From an uncultured Sinobacteraceae bacterium (lineage in GTDB: Bacteria > Pseudomonadota > Gammaproteobacteria > Steroidobacterales > Steroidobacteraceae), in NCBI GenBank assembly GCA_937902995.1, contig CALEKY010000142.1, positions 1-64,000 on the forward strand: 64,000 nt of DNA, written 5' to 3'. Each line of letters starts with the position of its first letter. The stretch's first letter is position 1. The notes beneath the pieces were generated by a model. That model worked only from the letters and a program-made list of their open reading frames with translations, did not search any database and was not told where the DNA came from. Shown here piece after piece: positions 1 through 7,757 of the stretch. The position numbers and the translations under genes were made by a program.

Positions 1-44
1 TCCACCTCCCCCTCCGCAACCTGCTGCCAGGAGAGTGCAAAGAA

Positions 45-62
45 AAAGGGCGCTCCAGCGCC
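45..62 (-). terminator. Possible rho-independent terminator of srkA
   Basis: Read on the minus strand, a GC-only stem of five pairs (49-53 with 58-62) closes a four-base loop and is followed by a run of five T (complement of 43-47). It lies about 125 bases beyond the srkA stop codon. The stem is short, so this is tentative. The rest of 1-185 shows no gene I can support. Confidence 0.35.
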
Positions 63-185
63 AGCTCCTTGAAAAGGATTGGCAAAGTCGATTCGCCACG
101 GAGTTCCCTCGGCTCCTTCGATTCTCGGGTAGCGGACGCTACCACAGCACACCATTCGGAGAAATGTGCAGCATCGCACACCCCT

Positions 186-1181
186 CTAAGGCAACTCGAT
201 CGGACCCTCGTCGATGGCGGCGAGCTGCTCGCGAAGCTGCAGGATGTGCTCTTCCCAGTAGCGCGGTTCATTGAACCATGGAAACGCTCGCGGAAACGCC
301 GGATCTTCCCAGCGCCTCGCCAGCCATGCGGCATAGTGAATCATGCGCAAGGTCCGCAGGCTTTCGATCAACAACAACTCGTTGAAGTCGAACGTGCTGA
401 ACTGCGAGTAGCCTTCCAGAATCTGCGACAGCTGCTCGCCCATCTCCGTGCGGGATCCGGAGAGCAGCATCCAGAGATCTTGGATTGCCGGCCCCATCGC
501 ACAATCGTCGAGATCCACGAAATGCGGACCAGCATCGGTCCACAGCACATTGCCTCGGTGACAGTCGCCGTGCAGACGAAGCTGCGACGCGCCGGCCTGT
601 GCGAAAGCAGCACGCACACGCTCGAGCAAATCCGCCGTCACAGACTCGTATGCAGCATCGAGGTGAGGCGGCAGCCAACCCTCTTCGAGCAAATACGCGC
701 GCGGTTGCTCACCGAACGCTTCGACATCGATGCGGCCGCGATGACGGAACGGAACGCGGCGCCCGATCATGTGAATGCGTCCGAGAAAGCGGCCGATCCA
801 AGCGCGCTCTTCCTGTGTGCCGAGCTCTGGCCAACGTCCGCCGCGACGCTCGAACACGGCGAAACGAAACCCGGACATCTCGAACAACGAGCGCCCGTCT
901 CGCACGATCGGCGGTACGACCGGAACTTCCGATTCCGCGAGCTCGAGCGCGAACTCGTGCTCTTCGAGAATCGCCTCGTCCGTCCAGCGGCCCGGCCGAT
1001 AGAACTTCGCCACGACGGGCGGGCCGTCTTCCACACCGACCTGATAGACGCGATTCTCGTAACTGTTCAGCGCGAGAATGCGCCCGTCGCTCAAGAACCC
1101 GAGCGACTCGACGGCGCCGATGACTACATCGGGCGTCAAGCTGTCGTACGGGTGCGGCGATTGGGAAACGCGCTTCTTCAT
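186..1181 (-). CDS. srkA: Stress response kinase A (SrkA/YihE/RdoA family)
   Basis: A 331-residue protein of the APH-like cytoplasmic Ser/Thr kinase family. In E. coli SrkA counteracts MazEF-linked stress death and sits in the Cpx regulon. The visible signature is the catalytic loop LHGDCHRGNVLW followed by HFVDLDDCAMGPAIQDLWM, which supplies the Asp and metal-binding residues typical of this family, and the length matches. I start at the ATG of MKKRVSQ rather than the longer reading frame, because the extra 52 residues come from the low-complexity stretch upstream. It is divergent from galE and shows no functional link to the polysaccharide genes. Confidence 0.9.
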   Translation of the reverse strand: MKKRVSQSPHPYDSLTPDVVIGAVESLGFLSDGRILALNSYENRVYQVGVEDGPPVVAKFYRPGRWTDEAILEEHEFALELAESEVPVVPPIVRDGRSLFEMSGFRFAVFERRGGRWPELGTQEERAWIGRFLGRIHMIGRRVPFRHRGRIDVEAFGEQPRAYLLEEGWLPPHLDAAYESVTADLLERVRAAFAQAGASQLRLHGDCHRGNVLWTDAGPHFVDLDDCAMGPAIQDLWMLLSGSRTEMGEQLSQILEGYSQFSTFDFNELLLIESLRTLRMIHYAAWLARRWEDPAFPRAFPWFNEPRYWEEHILQLREQLAAIDEGPIELP

Positions 1182-1226
1182 GACGAGGCACGGTAGCGAA
1201 GAACGCAGCAGGTCACAAATGAGCGA

Positions 1227-1325
1227 GGCTGTAGACTGTAGGCTGTAGCGGAAAGCTGAGGATCGGGCTGCAGGAACCCCAAGTCCCGAGCCCCAAGCCC
1301 CTAGCCCATGCTGTAGCCTGTAACC
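1227..1325. repeat. Low-complexity degenerate short repeat between srkA and galE
   Basis: Two kinds of degenerate unit lie side by side: CTGTAG-type units at 1227-1248, again at 1308-1325, and AGTCCC/AGCCCC-type heptamers at 1277-1307. The block sits in the divergent intergenic region. A fragment of the first type (CTGTAGACTGT) recurs in the gap after galE near 2511. No reading frame or stem of note is visible. It resembles dispersed intergenic low-complexity repeats of GC-rich gammaproteobacteria. Confidence 0.55.
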
Positions 1326-1349
1326 ATCAACAGCCAAACTTCACGAACC

Positions 1350-2345
1350 ATGTCCATTCTCGTTACCGGCGGTGCCGGCTACATCGGTAGTCACGTCGTT
1401 CGTCAATTGCGCGAGCGAAACGAAAACGTCGTCGTGCTCGACAACCTGTCGACCGGCTTTCGTTCCGCTGTGCTCGATGCGCCGCTCATCGTCGGCGATA
1501 CGGGCGATCGGGAATTGGTCGGTCGAATTCTTCGCGAACATGGCGTCGAAACCGTCATGCATTTCGCTGCACACACGGTGGTGCCGGAATCGGTCTCGAA
1601 CCCGCTCAAGTACTACGGGAACAACACGTGTTCGACACGCAGTCTGCTCGAGGCCTGCTCGGCAGCTGGAGTCAAACACTTCGTGTTCTCGTCGACGGCA
1701 GCGGTGTACGGCATTCCCGAGGGCGGCATTGCAGCGGAGGACAGCCCGACGCAGCCGATCAATCCATACGGCACCTCGAAATTGATGAGCGAATGGATGC
1801 TGCGCGATCTGGCCGCCGCGAGCTCGCTGCGGTATGTCGTGCTGCGGTACTTCAACGTCGCGGGCAGCGATCCGAACGGACGAATCGGGCAATCGACGCT
1901 CAATGCGACGCTGCTGACGAAGGTCGCGTGCGAAGCCGCCGTCGGCAAGCGCCCGCACGTATCGATCTTCGGGACGGATTACCCGACGAAGGACGGAACC
2001 GGCGTTCGCGACTACATCCATGTAGAAGATCTCGCCAGCGCGCACATCAAAGCCCTGGACTACCTGCGTCAGGGCGGCGAATCCCAGACTCTGAATTGCG
2101 GGTACGGGCACGGCTATAGCGTCCGGGATGTGATTGCCATGGTCGATCGTTTGAACGGCACCCCGATCAAGACGATCGAAGCGCCCCGGCGCCCAGGCGA
2201 CCCGCCCAGCTTGATCGCCCGCGCCGATCGAATCCGGCAGGTCTTGGGTTGGGCGCCGCAATACGACGATCTGGCCGTGATCGTTCGTTCGCAGCTCGAA
2301 TGGGAGAAGCGCTTGCTGGCCCACCCGGAATTGCAGCGGAACTGA
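1350..2345 (+). CDS. galE: UDP-glucose 4-epimerase
   Basis: A 331-residue extended short-chain dehydrogenase that interconverts UDP-glucose and UDP-galactose using bound NAD. The N-terminal dinucleotide motif GGAGYIG is at residues 7-13, the SSTAAVYG stretch supplies the active-site Ser/Thr around 114-121, and the catalytic pair is Y140 and K144 in PYGTSK. Length is close to the usual 330-340. It probably provides UDP-galactose for the surface polysaccharide whose genes begin 5 kb downstream, but it could be general housekeeping. No clear ribosome site is visible beyond a weak purine tract. Confidence 0.93.
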   Translation: MSILVTGGAGYIGSHVVRQLRERNENVVVLDNLSTGFRSAVLDAPLIVGDTGDRELVGRILREHGVETVMHFAAHTVVPESVSNPLKYYGNNTCSTRSLLEACSAAGVKHFVFSSTAAVYGIPEGGIAAEDSPTQPINPYGTSKLMSEWMLRDLAAASSLRYVVLRYFNVAGSDPNGRIGQSTLNATLLTKVACEAAVGKRPHVSIFGTDYPTKDGTGVRDYIHVEDLASAHIKALDYLRQGGESQTLNCGYGHGYSVRDVIAMVDRLNGTPIKTIEAPRRPGDPPSLIARADRIRQVLGWAPQYDDLAVIVRSQLEWEKRLLAHPELQRN

Positions 2346-2665
2346 TCTCCCGGGGGATCTTGCGATCGCGACCAACGGCCAGCTTCGAGCGGACAGGAGC
2401 TGCGCTAGTCTTCACGCCGACCTTGGAGTCTCAGGCAGGCACCATGGGCTGTACCACCGCCCTGTGAAATGCGGCCGCGTATCGAGCGTCGGCCGCCGAT
2501 AGGCTGCTGTAGACTGTCGCCAAAATGCGCACCGGCTATCCCTCACGATAGCGTCGGGGTGCTGGCGTCTAGTTTGCGAGGCGGTTCCGGGGTACACAGC
2601 CCGCTTCGCGTCACGGAGGGTGCATTTGACCTTGGTCTGCAGGGCCGAACTCAAGGCCTGATCGA
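2346..2665. other. Intergenic region upstream of glrK
   Basis: About 320 bases without a supportable gene. Short open frames on both strands have no recognisable content. It must hold the glrK promoter, but I find no convincing -35/-10 pair or sigma-54 site. It carries one copy of the CTGTAGACTGT string also present near 1230. Confidence 0.5.
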
Positions 2666-4126
2666 TTGCGCATGCGTTGGCCTCGCCCGAAATCGTTGAG
2701 CAGCTTGATGCTGACCGGCTTTGCGCTGGTGGCGGCACCGTTGCTGCTGGCCGTCGTCATCGGCACGGCCAAGGTGCGCAATCTATCGGACGCGAGCACG
2801 ACGCTCGTGCGGACCGGGGTCGAAGCCACGCATTACACGCAGCAGTTGTTCCAGCAGATCTCGGCGATCGAGCGCAATGCCAAGCTCTATCAGGTGCTCG
2901 GCGATCCGGCATTGCTGCAGGTGTATCGCGAAGGCCGGCAGCGCCTCCTGTCCACATTGGACAGCATTGAGAACGTTGCGGCCGATCCGGTGCGGGCGAC
3001 GCATTTGGCAGCGCTTCGCAACGGTCTGGCGCGGCTCGATGCAGCGCTGCTCGTCACGGACGAGCCGTCGCCCGAGCTCTTGCGCGACGGCCTGGATGCA
3101 ATTCCCTCGATGTGGGAAGGTGCGTTCGCGCTCTCGAACGCCACGAGCGAGCAAATCGAAACCGGCCTATCACAGCTCGAAACGGAAACCGCGGAGACGC
3201 AGCAATATCTGTTTTGGCTTTCGGCGGGACTGATCGGGCTGACGGCAGTGCTCGTCGTCGTGTTCATGTACGTGCTGATGCGCCCGATCCGCCAGATCGA
3301 CAACGCCATCAGCCAGCTCGGCAAGGGCACGTTCTCGAAGCCGATTGCCGTCCGCGGACCTTCGGACCTCGAAGATCTCGGGCGCCAGCTCGAATGGCTG
3401 CGCGTGCGTTTGCTCGAGCTCGCTCAGGAACGAAACCGATTCCTGCGGCACATGTCGCATGAGCTCAAGACTCCGCTTGCGAACATCCGGGAAGGCACGG
3501 AGCTCCTCATGGACGGAGCCGTCGGCGAGCTCGACAGCGCCCAGCGCGAGGTCACGGCCATCCTCCGGGACAACGGCATCAAATTGCAGCAGCTCATCGA
3601 AAACCTGCTTTCGTTCAGCGCCTGGCAGGCGCGGCACTCGGGGCTCGAGATCAGCGAGTTCCGCTTGCGTCCGCTCATCAAGTCGGTGCTCGAGACTCAC
3701 CAGCTCACGTTGCTCTCGCAGCGTGTGCATTTGGATCTCAAGGTTCAGGACATCCAATTGCGCGCGGATCGGGCAAAACTCAAACTGATTCTCGACAACC
3801 TCGTATCGAATGCACTGAAGTACAGCCCGCGCGGCGGAACGATCTACATCCACGCACACCAGCACCGCGATGTGCTCGTGCTCGACGTGGCCGATACCGG
3901 CCCGGGCATTCCCAAGGAAGAGCGCGGCGCCATTTTCGAAGCGTTCTATTCTGGCCGCGCACCCACCGCCGGACACCTAAAAGGCACCGGCATCGGGCTT
4001 TCAGTCGTAAACGAATTCGTGCAGGCTCACGGCGGCACGATCGAGATCATCGACGGCGTATTCCCGGGCGCGCATTTCCGAATTCGGCTGCCGCTTGCGC
4101 CGAGTCTCGAAAGCGAAACCGCATAA
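2666..4126 (+). CDS. glrK: Sensor histidine kinase GlrK (QseE-like)
   Basis: A 486-residue inner-membrane two-component kinase. Order: short cytoplasmic N-terminus, first membrane segment about 11-33, periplasmic helical sensor region about 34-182, second membrane segment about 183-206, HAMP, then HisKA with phospho-acceptor H265 in HMSHELKTPL, and a C-terminal ATPase with N box NLVSNALKYS, DTGPGIP and GTGIGLS. The following genes, a QseG-like lipoprotein and a sigma-54 response regulator, identify the trio as the GlrK-QseG-GlrR system, known in enterobacteria as an envelope-stress sensor controlling sigma-54 and small-RNA genes. The assignment rests mainly on this gene order. A start two codons later is equally possible. 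Confidence 0.85.
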   Translation: MRMRWPRPKSLSSLMLTGFALVAAPLLLAVVIGTAKVRNLSDASTTLVRTGVEATHYTQQLFQQISAIERNAKLYQVLGDPALLQVYREGRQRLLSTLDSIENVAADPVRATHLAALRNGLARLDAALLVTDEPSPELLRDGLDAIPSMWEGAFALSNATSEQIETGLSQLETETAETQQYLFWLSAGLIGLTAVLVVVFMYVLMRPIRQIDNAISQLGKGTFSKPIAVRGPSDLEDLGRQLEWLRVRLLELAQERNRFLRHMSHELKTPLANIREGTELLMDGAVGELDSAQREVTAILRDNGIKLQQLIENLLSFSAWQARHSGLEISEFRLRPLIKSVLETHQLTLLSQRVHLDLKVQDIQLRADRAKLKLILDNLVSNALKYSPRGGTIYIHAHQHRDVLVLDVADTGPGIPKEERGAIFEAFYSGRAPTAGHLKGTGIGLSVVNEFVQAHGGTIEIIDGVFPGAHFRIRLPLAPSLESETA

Positions 4127-4141
4127 CAAGCTCCGAAGAGC

Positions 4142-4825
4142 ATGACATCCAGACCGGACACCGCACGAAAATCGATCGCACCGTACGCAGTCCTCTGCGT
4201 GCTGCCGCTGTGCGCGCTCTTGTCTGCATGCGACCTGCTGCCCCCGTTGCGTAACGAACCGACCGCGGTCGCGGTGGAAACGCCGACCGACGACGTCATC
4301 CGCAAATACCTGGAAACGATCAACGGGCTCGCGAGCGCCGATCCTGCCCGCCAAGCCGACGTTTACTACGAAGTCGAACGCGAATACACACGGGCTCCGA
4401 CCACTTCGAGCACGCTGCACTACGCCGCGGCGCTCGTCACGCCAGGTCACCCCGCATCGAAGCCGCTCGAGGGCAAGCGCTTGCTGGAAGCGCTGATGGC
4501 GACGCCGGAGCGCATGATGCCGGCCGAGCGCGTTTTGGTTGCCGTCTTACTGCACGAGACGAACGAACGGTTGAAGCTGGAAGCCGAGATACGTCGGCTG
4601 CTGGCGACACTCGACGACCGTGGCCGCTCCCAGGCAAACTCGGATAAACGCGCCCAAGCGCAAGCTGAGGAAATCGCTCGCTTGCGCCGCGCTCTCGCCG
4701 AGGCTCAGCAAAAGCTGGACGCAGTCAAGGAAATCGAGAGGACCCTCATTGAACGCAGTCCCACGCCCCCTGGCAGTCGTGACGCCAACTCAAGTGAAAC
4801 GCAAGGCCCGTCTTCTAGTCGTTGA
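4142..4825 (+). CDS. qseG: QseG-like outer-membrane lipoprotein
   Basis: A 227-residue lipoprotein with a signal peptide ending in lipobox LSAC, acylated Cys at residue 30. The mature part begins with DLLPPL and ends in a charged helical segment (about 145-195) rich in Gln, Glu and Arg, likely coiled coil. It sits 15 bases after glrK and overlaps the start of glrR. In enterobacteria QseG is the lipoprotein encoded between the kinase and regulator and helps control kinase activity from the outer membrane. Sequence conservation in this family is low, so the name rests on position, lipobox and length. Confidence 0.7.
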   Translation: MTSRPDTARKSIAPYAVLCVLPLCALLSACDLLPPLRNEPTAVAVETPTDDVIRKYLETINGLASADPARQADVYYEVEREYTRAPTTSSTLHYAAALVTPGHPASKPLEGKRLLEALMATPERMMPAERVLVAVLLHETNERLKLEAEIRRLLATLDDRGRSQANSDKRAQAQAEEIARLRRALAEAQQKLDAVKEIERTLIERSPTPPGSRDANSSETQGPSSSR

Positions 4826-6131
4826 CGACGATCCTGGGCTGCTTCGGCTGCTCACGATCCGTCTTCGCGCTGAAAATTACGACGTCGAAGCCGTCGAGAG
4901 TGCGAGCGCGGCGCTGGCTGCACTCGCGCGCGTGCGCCCGGATCTGGTCATCACGGATCTGCGCATGGATCAGATGGACGGCATCGGTCTGCTCAAGGAG
5001 ATTCAGAGCCGGGCCCCGGGACTGCGCGTGATCATTCTGACGGCACACGGCACGATCCCCGACGCCGTTCAAGCGACTCAGAGCGGCGCATTCGCCTTCC
5101 TGACGAAGCCGGTCGACAAGCAAGAGTTGCTCGATCAGGTGCAGCGGGCGCTCAAGATTTCCGGGTTCGCCGATACGGCCGAAGACTGGCGCAGCGAGAT
5201 CGTCACGCGCAGCGCCCTGATGGAAGAGCGTCTCGCGCAGGCGCACATGGTGGCCGGCACCGATGCCCGCGTGATGATCACCGGCGAAAGCGGCACCGGG
5301 AAGGAGCTCCTCGCACGCGCGATTCACAAGGCCAGCCCGCGCCGCAACCGGCCCTTCGTCGCGATCAATTGCAGCGCGATGGCCGAAAACCTGCTCGAGA
5401 GCGAGTTGTTCGGCCACGTGAAAGGCGCATTCACGGGCGCCATCCGCGAGCACCGGGGCCTGTTCCAGGCAGCCGATGGCGGCACGCTCCTGCTCGATGA
5501 GATCGGCGACATGCCGATGCGCCTGCAGGTCAAGCTTTTGCGCGTCCTGCAAGAGAATCAGGTCCGTCCGGTCGGCAGCACCGAAGCCATTCCGGTCAAT
5601 GTCCGCATCATCTCGGCGACACATCGCGATCTGAAGCAGCTCATCATGAGCGGCCATTTCCGCGAGGACCTGTATTACCGGCTCAATGTCGTGCACATCG
5701 AAATGCCCTCGCTCAACAAGCGCCGCGAGGACATTCCGCTGCTCGTTTCGCATTTCCTCGAGAAGATCGCGAAGGAAACGGGACAGCAACGCCACATCTA
5801 TGCGCCCGAAGCCGTTGAGCTGCTCGTCAGCGCCGACTGGCCCGGCAACGTCCGCCAGCTCGAGAACGTCGTGCGTCAGAACGTCGCGCTTGCTACCAGT
5901 CCCATCATCAGCGCCGAGCTCGTACAGGCCGCACTTGGCAGTGCGCCCGCCCGGCTACCCTCCTTCGACGAGGCACGCGACGAATTCACGCGCAACTACC
6001 TGTCACAGATCCTGCAGATCACTGGCGGCAACGTGAGCCAAGCTGCGCGATTGGCCAAGCGAAATCGCACGGACTTCTACAAGCTGCTCGCCCGGCATTC
6101 GCTCACGCCGGAAGACTTCAAACAGCGCTGA
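4749..6131 (+). CDS. glrR: Sigma-54-dependent response regulator GlrR
   Basis: A 460-residue activator. Receiver domain about 20-140 with acidic pocket VVDDD, phospho-acceptor D70 and K120; AAA+ domain with Walker A GESGTGKE and the sigma-54 contact loop GAFTGA; Fis-type helix-turn-helix at the C-terminus (NVSQAARLAKRNRTDFYKLL). The frame has no ATG near the domain start. I chose the TTG at 4749, because a purine-rich site GAGAGGA ends six bases before it; GTG at 4779 or 4794 are alternatives without such a site. The gene thus starts 77 bases inside qseG, implying coupled translation. Partner kinase is GlrK. Targets would be sigma-54 promoters. Confidence 0.88.
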   Translation: MNAVPRPLAVVTPTQVKRKARLLVVDDDPGLLRLLTIRLRAENYDVEAVESASAALAALARVRPDLVITDLRMDQMDGIGLLKEIQSRAPGLRVIILTAHGTIPDAVQATQSGAFAFLTKPVDKQELLDQVQRALKISGFADTAEDWRSEIVTRSALMEERLAQAHMVAGTDARVMITGESGTGKELLARAIHKASPRRNRPFVAINCSAMAENLLESELFGHVKGAFTGAIREHRGLFQAADGGTLLLDEIGDMPMRLQVKLLRVLQENQVRPVGSTEAIPVNVRIISATHRDLKQLIMSGHFREDLYYRLNVVHIEMPSLNKRREDIPLLVSHFLEKIAKETGQQRHIYAPEAVELLVSADWPGNVRQLENVVRQNVALATSPIISAELVQAALGSAPARLPSFDEARDEFTRNYLSQILQITGGNVSQAARLAKRNRTDFYKLLARHSLTPEDFKQR

Positions 6132-6162
6132 ACAGCCGAGCGTCCGAACGTCAAAAATGCGA

Positions 6163-6195
6163 AGGGCGTTGCGGGTAACCGCAACGCCCTTTTTG
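6163..6195 (+). terminator. Rho-independent terminator after glrR
   Basis: A perfect 12-base-pair stem (6163-6174 with 6179-6190) with loop GTAA and a following T-run ending about 6194. It lies 32 bases after the glrR stop and closes the glrK-qseG-glrR operon. Confidence 0.92.
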
Positions 6196-6215
6196 TTTCG
6201 AGTCTCGAGCGAGTA

Positions 6216-6365
6216 TCAGGCTGCGTTGTTGCTGCGGCGACGCCGTGCGACGGCGCCCAACGCGAGCAAGCTCAATCCGAACAACGCAGTCGTTCCGGGC
6301 TCGGGCACCGAGACAGGAGCCGGCCGGAACACGATGGGGTTATTGGCGCAGGTTTGCTGCCAAGG
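6216..6365 (-). pseudogene. Orphan PEP-CTERM sorting tail, remnant of a lost gene
   Basis: On the minus strand, 49 codons end with a complete PEP-CTERM signal: VPEPGTTALFGLSLLALG, then a basic stop-transfer ARRRR and a short tail to TGA at 6216-6218. Upstream, in the same frame, a TAA stop (6366-6368) precedes, with no ATG in between and no ribosome site; only an internal GTG exists. The exported body and the signal peptide of the original protein are absent. The intact PEP-CTERM gene next door has a different tail, so this is a separate, decayed or deleted sorting substrate rather than a local copy. Confidence 0.75.
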
Positions 6366-6515
6366 TTATTTTGTTCTTAACTTCAAGCACTTCCGCTCAT
6401 ACCAGCCGGCACCCGAAGGACGGATTGCCAACTGACTCGACGCAGCGCAGCAGGGCTACGTCAAACGAAACAGCCGACACACACGGGCTCGCCTCTGTTT
6501 GGCAACCCCAAAAAC

Positions 6516-6544
6516 ACGAAACCCCGCACGAGGCGGGGTTTCGT
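6516..6544 (-). terminator. Rho-independent terminator of the PEP-CTERM gene
   Basis: A perfect 12-base-pair stem (6516-6527 with 6533-6544) around a five-base loop. Read on the minus strand it is followed by a T-rich tract (complement of 6510-6514). It lies 24 bases beyond the stop of the minus-strand gene ending at 6568. Confidence 0.9.
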
Positions 6545-6567
6545 TCGAACCACGTTCGATTGCCACG

Positions 6568-7137
6568 TTAGGCCTTTTTGCGACGCGCTGCAGCCCCGAG
6601 GCCAAGCAACGCCAGACCGAACAAGCCGAGCGTCGCAGGCTCCGGGATGTTCGTCGGAGCGGTCGGGCTCGACACACCCAACTCGCGATCGCCGAAGACG
6701 GTCAACACCGAGCCCGCGAAATAGAAATCCCCGGACGTCGCCTGGATGAGGACGTTGATGAATCCATCGAGCGCCAAGGCGGCCGCATCGAAGCTAAAGA
6801 TCTGAGGCAACAGCAGGCTGCTGAGACCGCTGACCGAAGTGCTGGGCGTCCAGGCGCCGCCGTCGAAACTGAAGCGCACTTCCTCGGGTTGCCACAAATC
6901 TAGATCGTCATACAGAAAAATCGACAGCGTCGCTGAATAGATGGTATCGATACCCGGGCGGTAACCGTAGGGACCATCCGTGATGTTGTGAGTGTAGCCG
7001 TGGGTCGTCGGCGCCGAGAGCTTGAAATCGACCGGATCGTACGCGTCCGTCCAAACGAACGGAATCGCATTTGCGTTGAACGAGATGGCAGCCAGTGCAA
7101 CGACGCCCAGAACCTTCTTTTGAATCGCTTTGAACAT
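6568..7137 (-). CDS. PEP-CTERM sorting-domain protein (exosortase substrate)
   Basis: A 189-residue exported protein. Sec signal peptide at 1-24 (cleavage after NANA), a body without Cys that is rich in aromatic and Asp residues and probably beta-sheet, and a C-terminal PEP-CTERM signal: PEP at 165-167, hydrophobic helix 168-182, basic end ARRKKA. Such proteins are cut and processed by exosortase A, encoded here at 54.8-56.3 kb. The ribosome site GGAG lies about nine bases before the ATG. A consensus sigma-54 promoter lies upstream (7187-7202) and a terminator follows, so it is a single-gene unit. The body's function is unknown; related proteins are often surface or matrix components. Confidence 0.88.
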   Translation of the reverse strand: MFKAIQKKVLGVVALAAISFNANAIPFVWTDAYDPVDFKLSAPTTHGYTHNITDGPYGYRPGIDTIYSATLSIFLYDDLDLWQPEEVRFSFDGGAWTPSTSVSGLSSLLLPQIFSFDAAALALDGFINVLIQATSGDFYFAGSVLTVFGDRELGVSSPTAPTNIPEPATLGLFGLALLGLGAAARRKKA

Positions 7138-7186
7138 TTCCCGCTCCGTTGAGGGGCTCGAGACGAGCCCTCCTGTTCAGTACTGA

Positions 7187-7202
7187 AGCAAGCGCTGTGC
7201 CA
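7187..7202 (-). promoter_or_regulatory. Sigma-54 promoter for the PEP-CTERM gene
   Basis: On the minus strand the sequence reads TGGCAC, five bases, TTGCT, an exact match to the -24/-12 consensus TGGCAC-N5-TTGCW. The predicted start is near 7175, leaving a leader of about 38 bases before the ATG at 7137 with a good ribosome site. The known logic of exosortase A systems is that PrsR, a sigma-54 activator, drives PEP-CTERM genes. PrsR is encoded at 56.4-57.7 kb; GlrR at 4.7 kb is the other candidate activator. Confidence 0.85.
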
Positions 7203-7437
7203 CAAGCACAAAATCCTTTCTAAATCCTTGGCTTATAAGATTTTGGAGCCTCCATCGCGGCCGGGCGATCCGGCCGATTGGAAAGAAATCCGACACGCCT
7301 CGCCGCGAGGCACGGTCAACGACGTCCCAGCCAAATTCACCGAATGTGATCGTCTGCCGCGCTCGTCGCCTGCCCAATGCCGACAATTTTATCACCCGCC
7401 ACCATCGCACGAACGGGCGTAGAACAATCGAAATCCT

Positions 7438-7455
7438 GCCGCCAAACTTGGCGGC
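7438..7455. promoter_or_regulatory. Perfect 18-base dyad upstream of the first acyl carrier protein gene
   Basis: GCCGCCAA, a two-base centre, then TTGGCGGC: perfect eight-base arms. It ends 39 bases before the ATG at 7495, in the divergent region between the PEP-CTERM gene and the ACP gene. No T-run follows, so it looks more like an operator for a dimeric regulator than a terminator. The tight two-base centre argues against a stable hairpin. No other copy was noticed in the window. Confidence 0.5.
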
Positions 7456-7494
7456 GTTCGCTTTCACACAAGCTTGTTACGAGGCATTTCTTTT

Positions 7495-7752
7495 ATGTCG
7501 GACGAACTGCGCAACCAGATTCGCAGCTTTATCTTGGAAAACTATCTTTTCACCAACGACGTTGCAGCGCTCGACTTCGACGATTCGCTGCTCGGCAAGG
7601 GCATCGTCGATTCGACGGGGATGCTCGAAATCATTTTCTTCATCGAGGAGAAGCTCGGTGTAAAGGTCAAGGATGAGGAGATGATCCCCGACAACTTGGA
7701 CTCGGTGAACAAGATCGCGCAGTTCGTCGAACGCCGACGCAAAGCGGCCTGA
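7495..7752 (+). CDS. Acyl carrier protein 1
   Basis: An 85-residue acidic carrier protein with the phosphopantetheine attachment site at Ser40 in GIVDSTGM and the usual four-helix length. I start at the ATG of MSDELRNQ; an upstream TTG in frame would add seven residues, and a GAGG twelve bases before the ATG is the only ribosome site. An AMP-ligase follows five bases after the stop and a NadE-like enzyme follows that, so the carrier probably receives an acyl or aminoacyl group activated by that ligase. A second ACP is at 31.8 kb. DST instead of the usual DSL marks it as a specialised, not fatty-acid-synthesis, carrier. Confidence 0.88.
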   Translation: MSDELRNQIRSFILENYLFTNDVAALDFDDSLLGKGIVDSTGMLEIIFFIEEKLGVKVKDEEMIPDNLDSVNKIAQFVERRRKAA

Positions 7753-7757
7753 CATCG

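Noticed and set aside
69..1196. Long plus-strand open frame over srkA
   Set aside because: No recognisable domain and strong antisense of a clear kinase gene; a GC-rich shadow frame.
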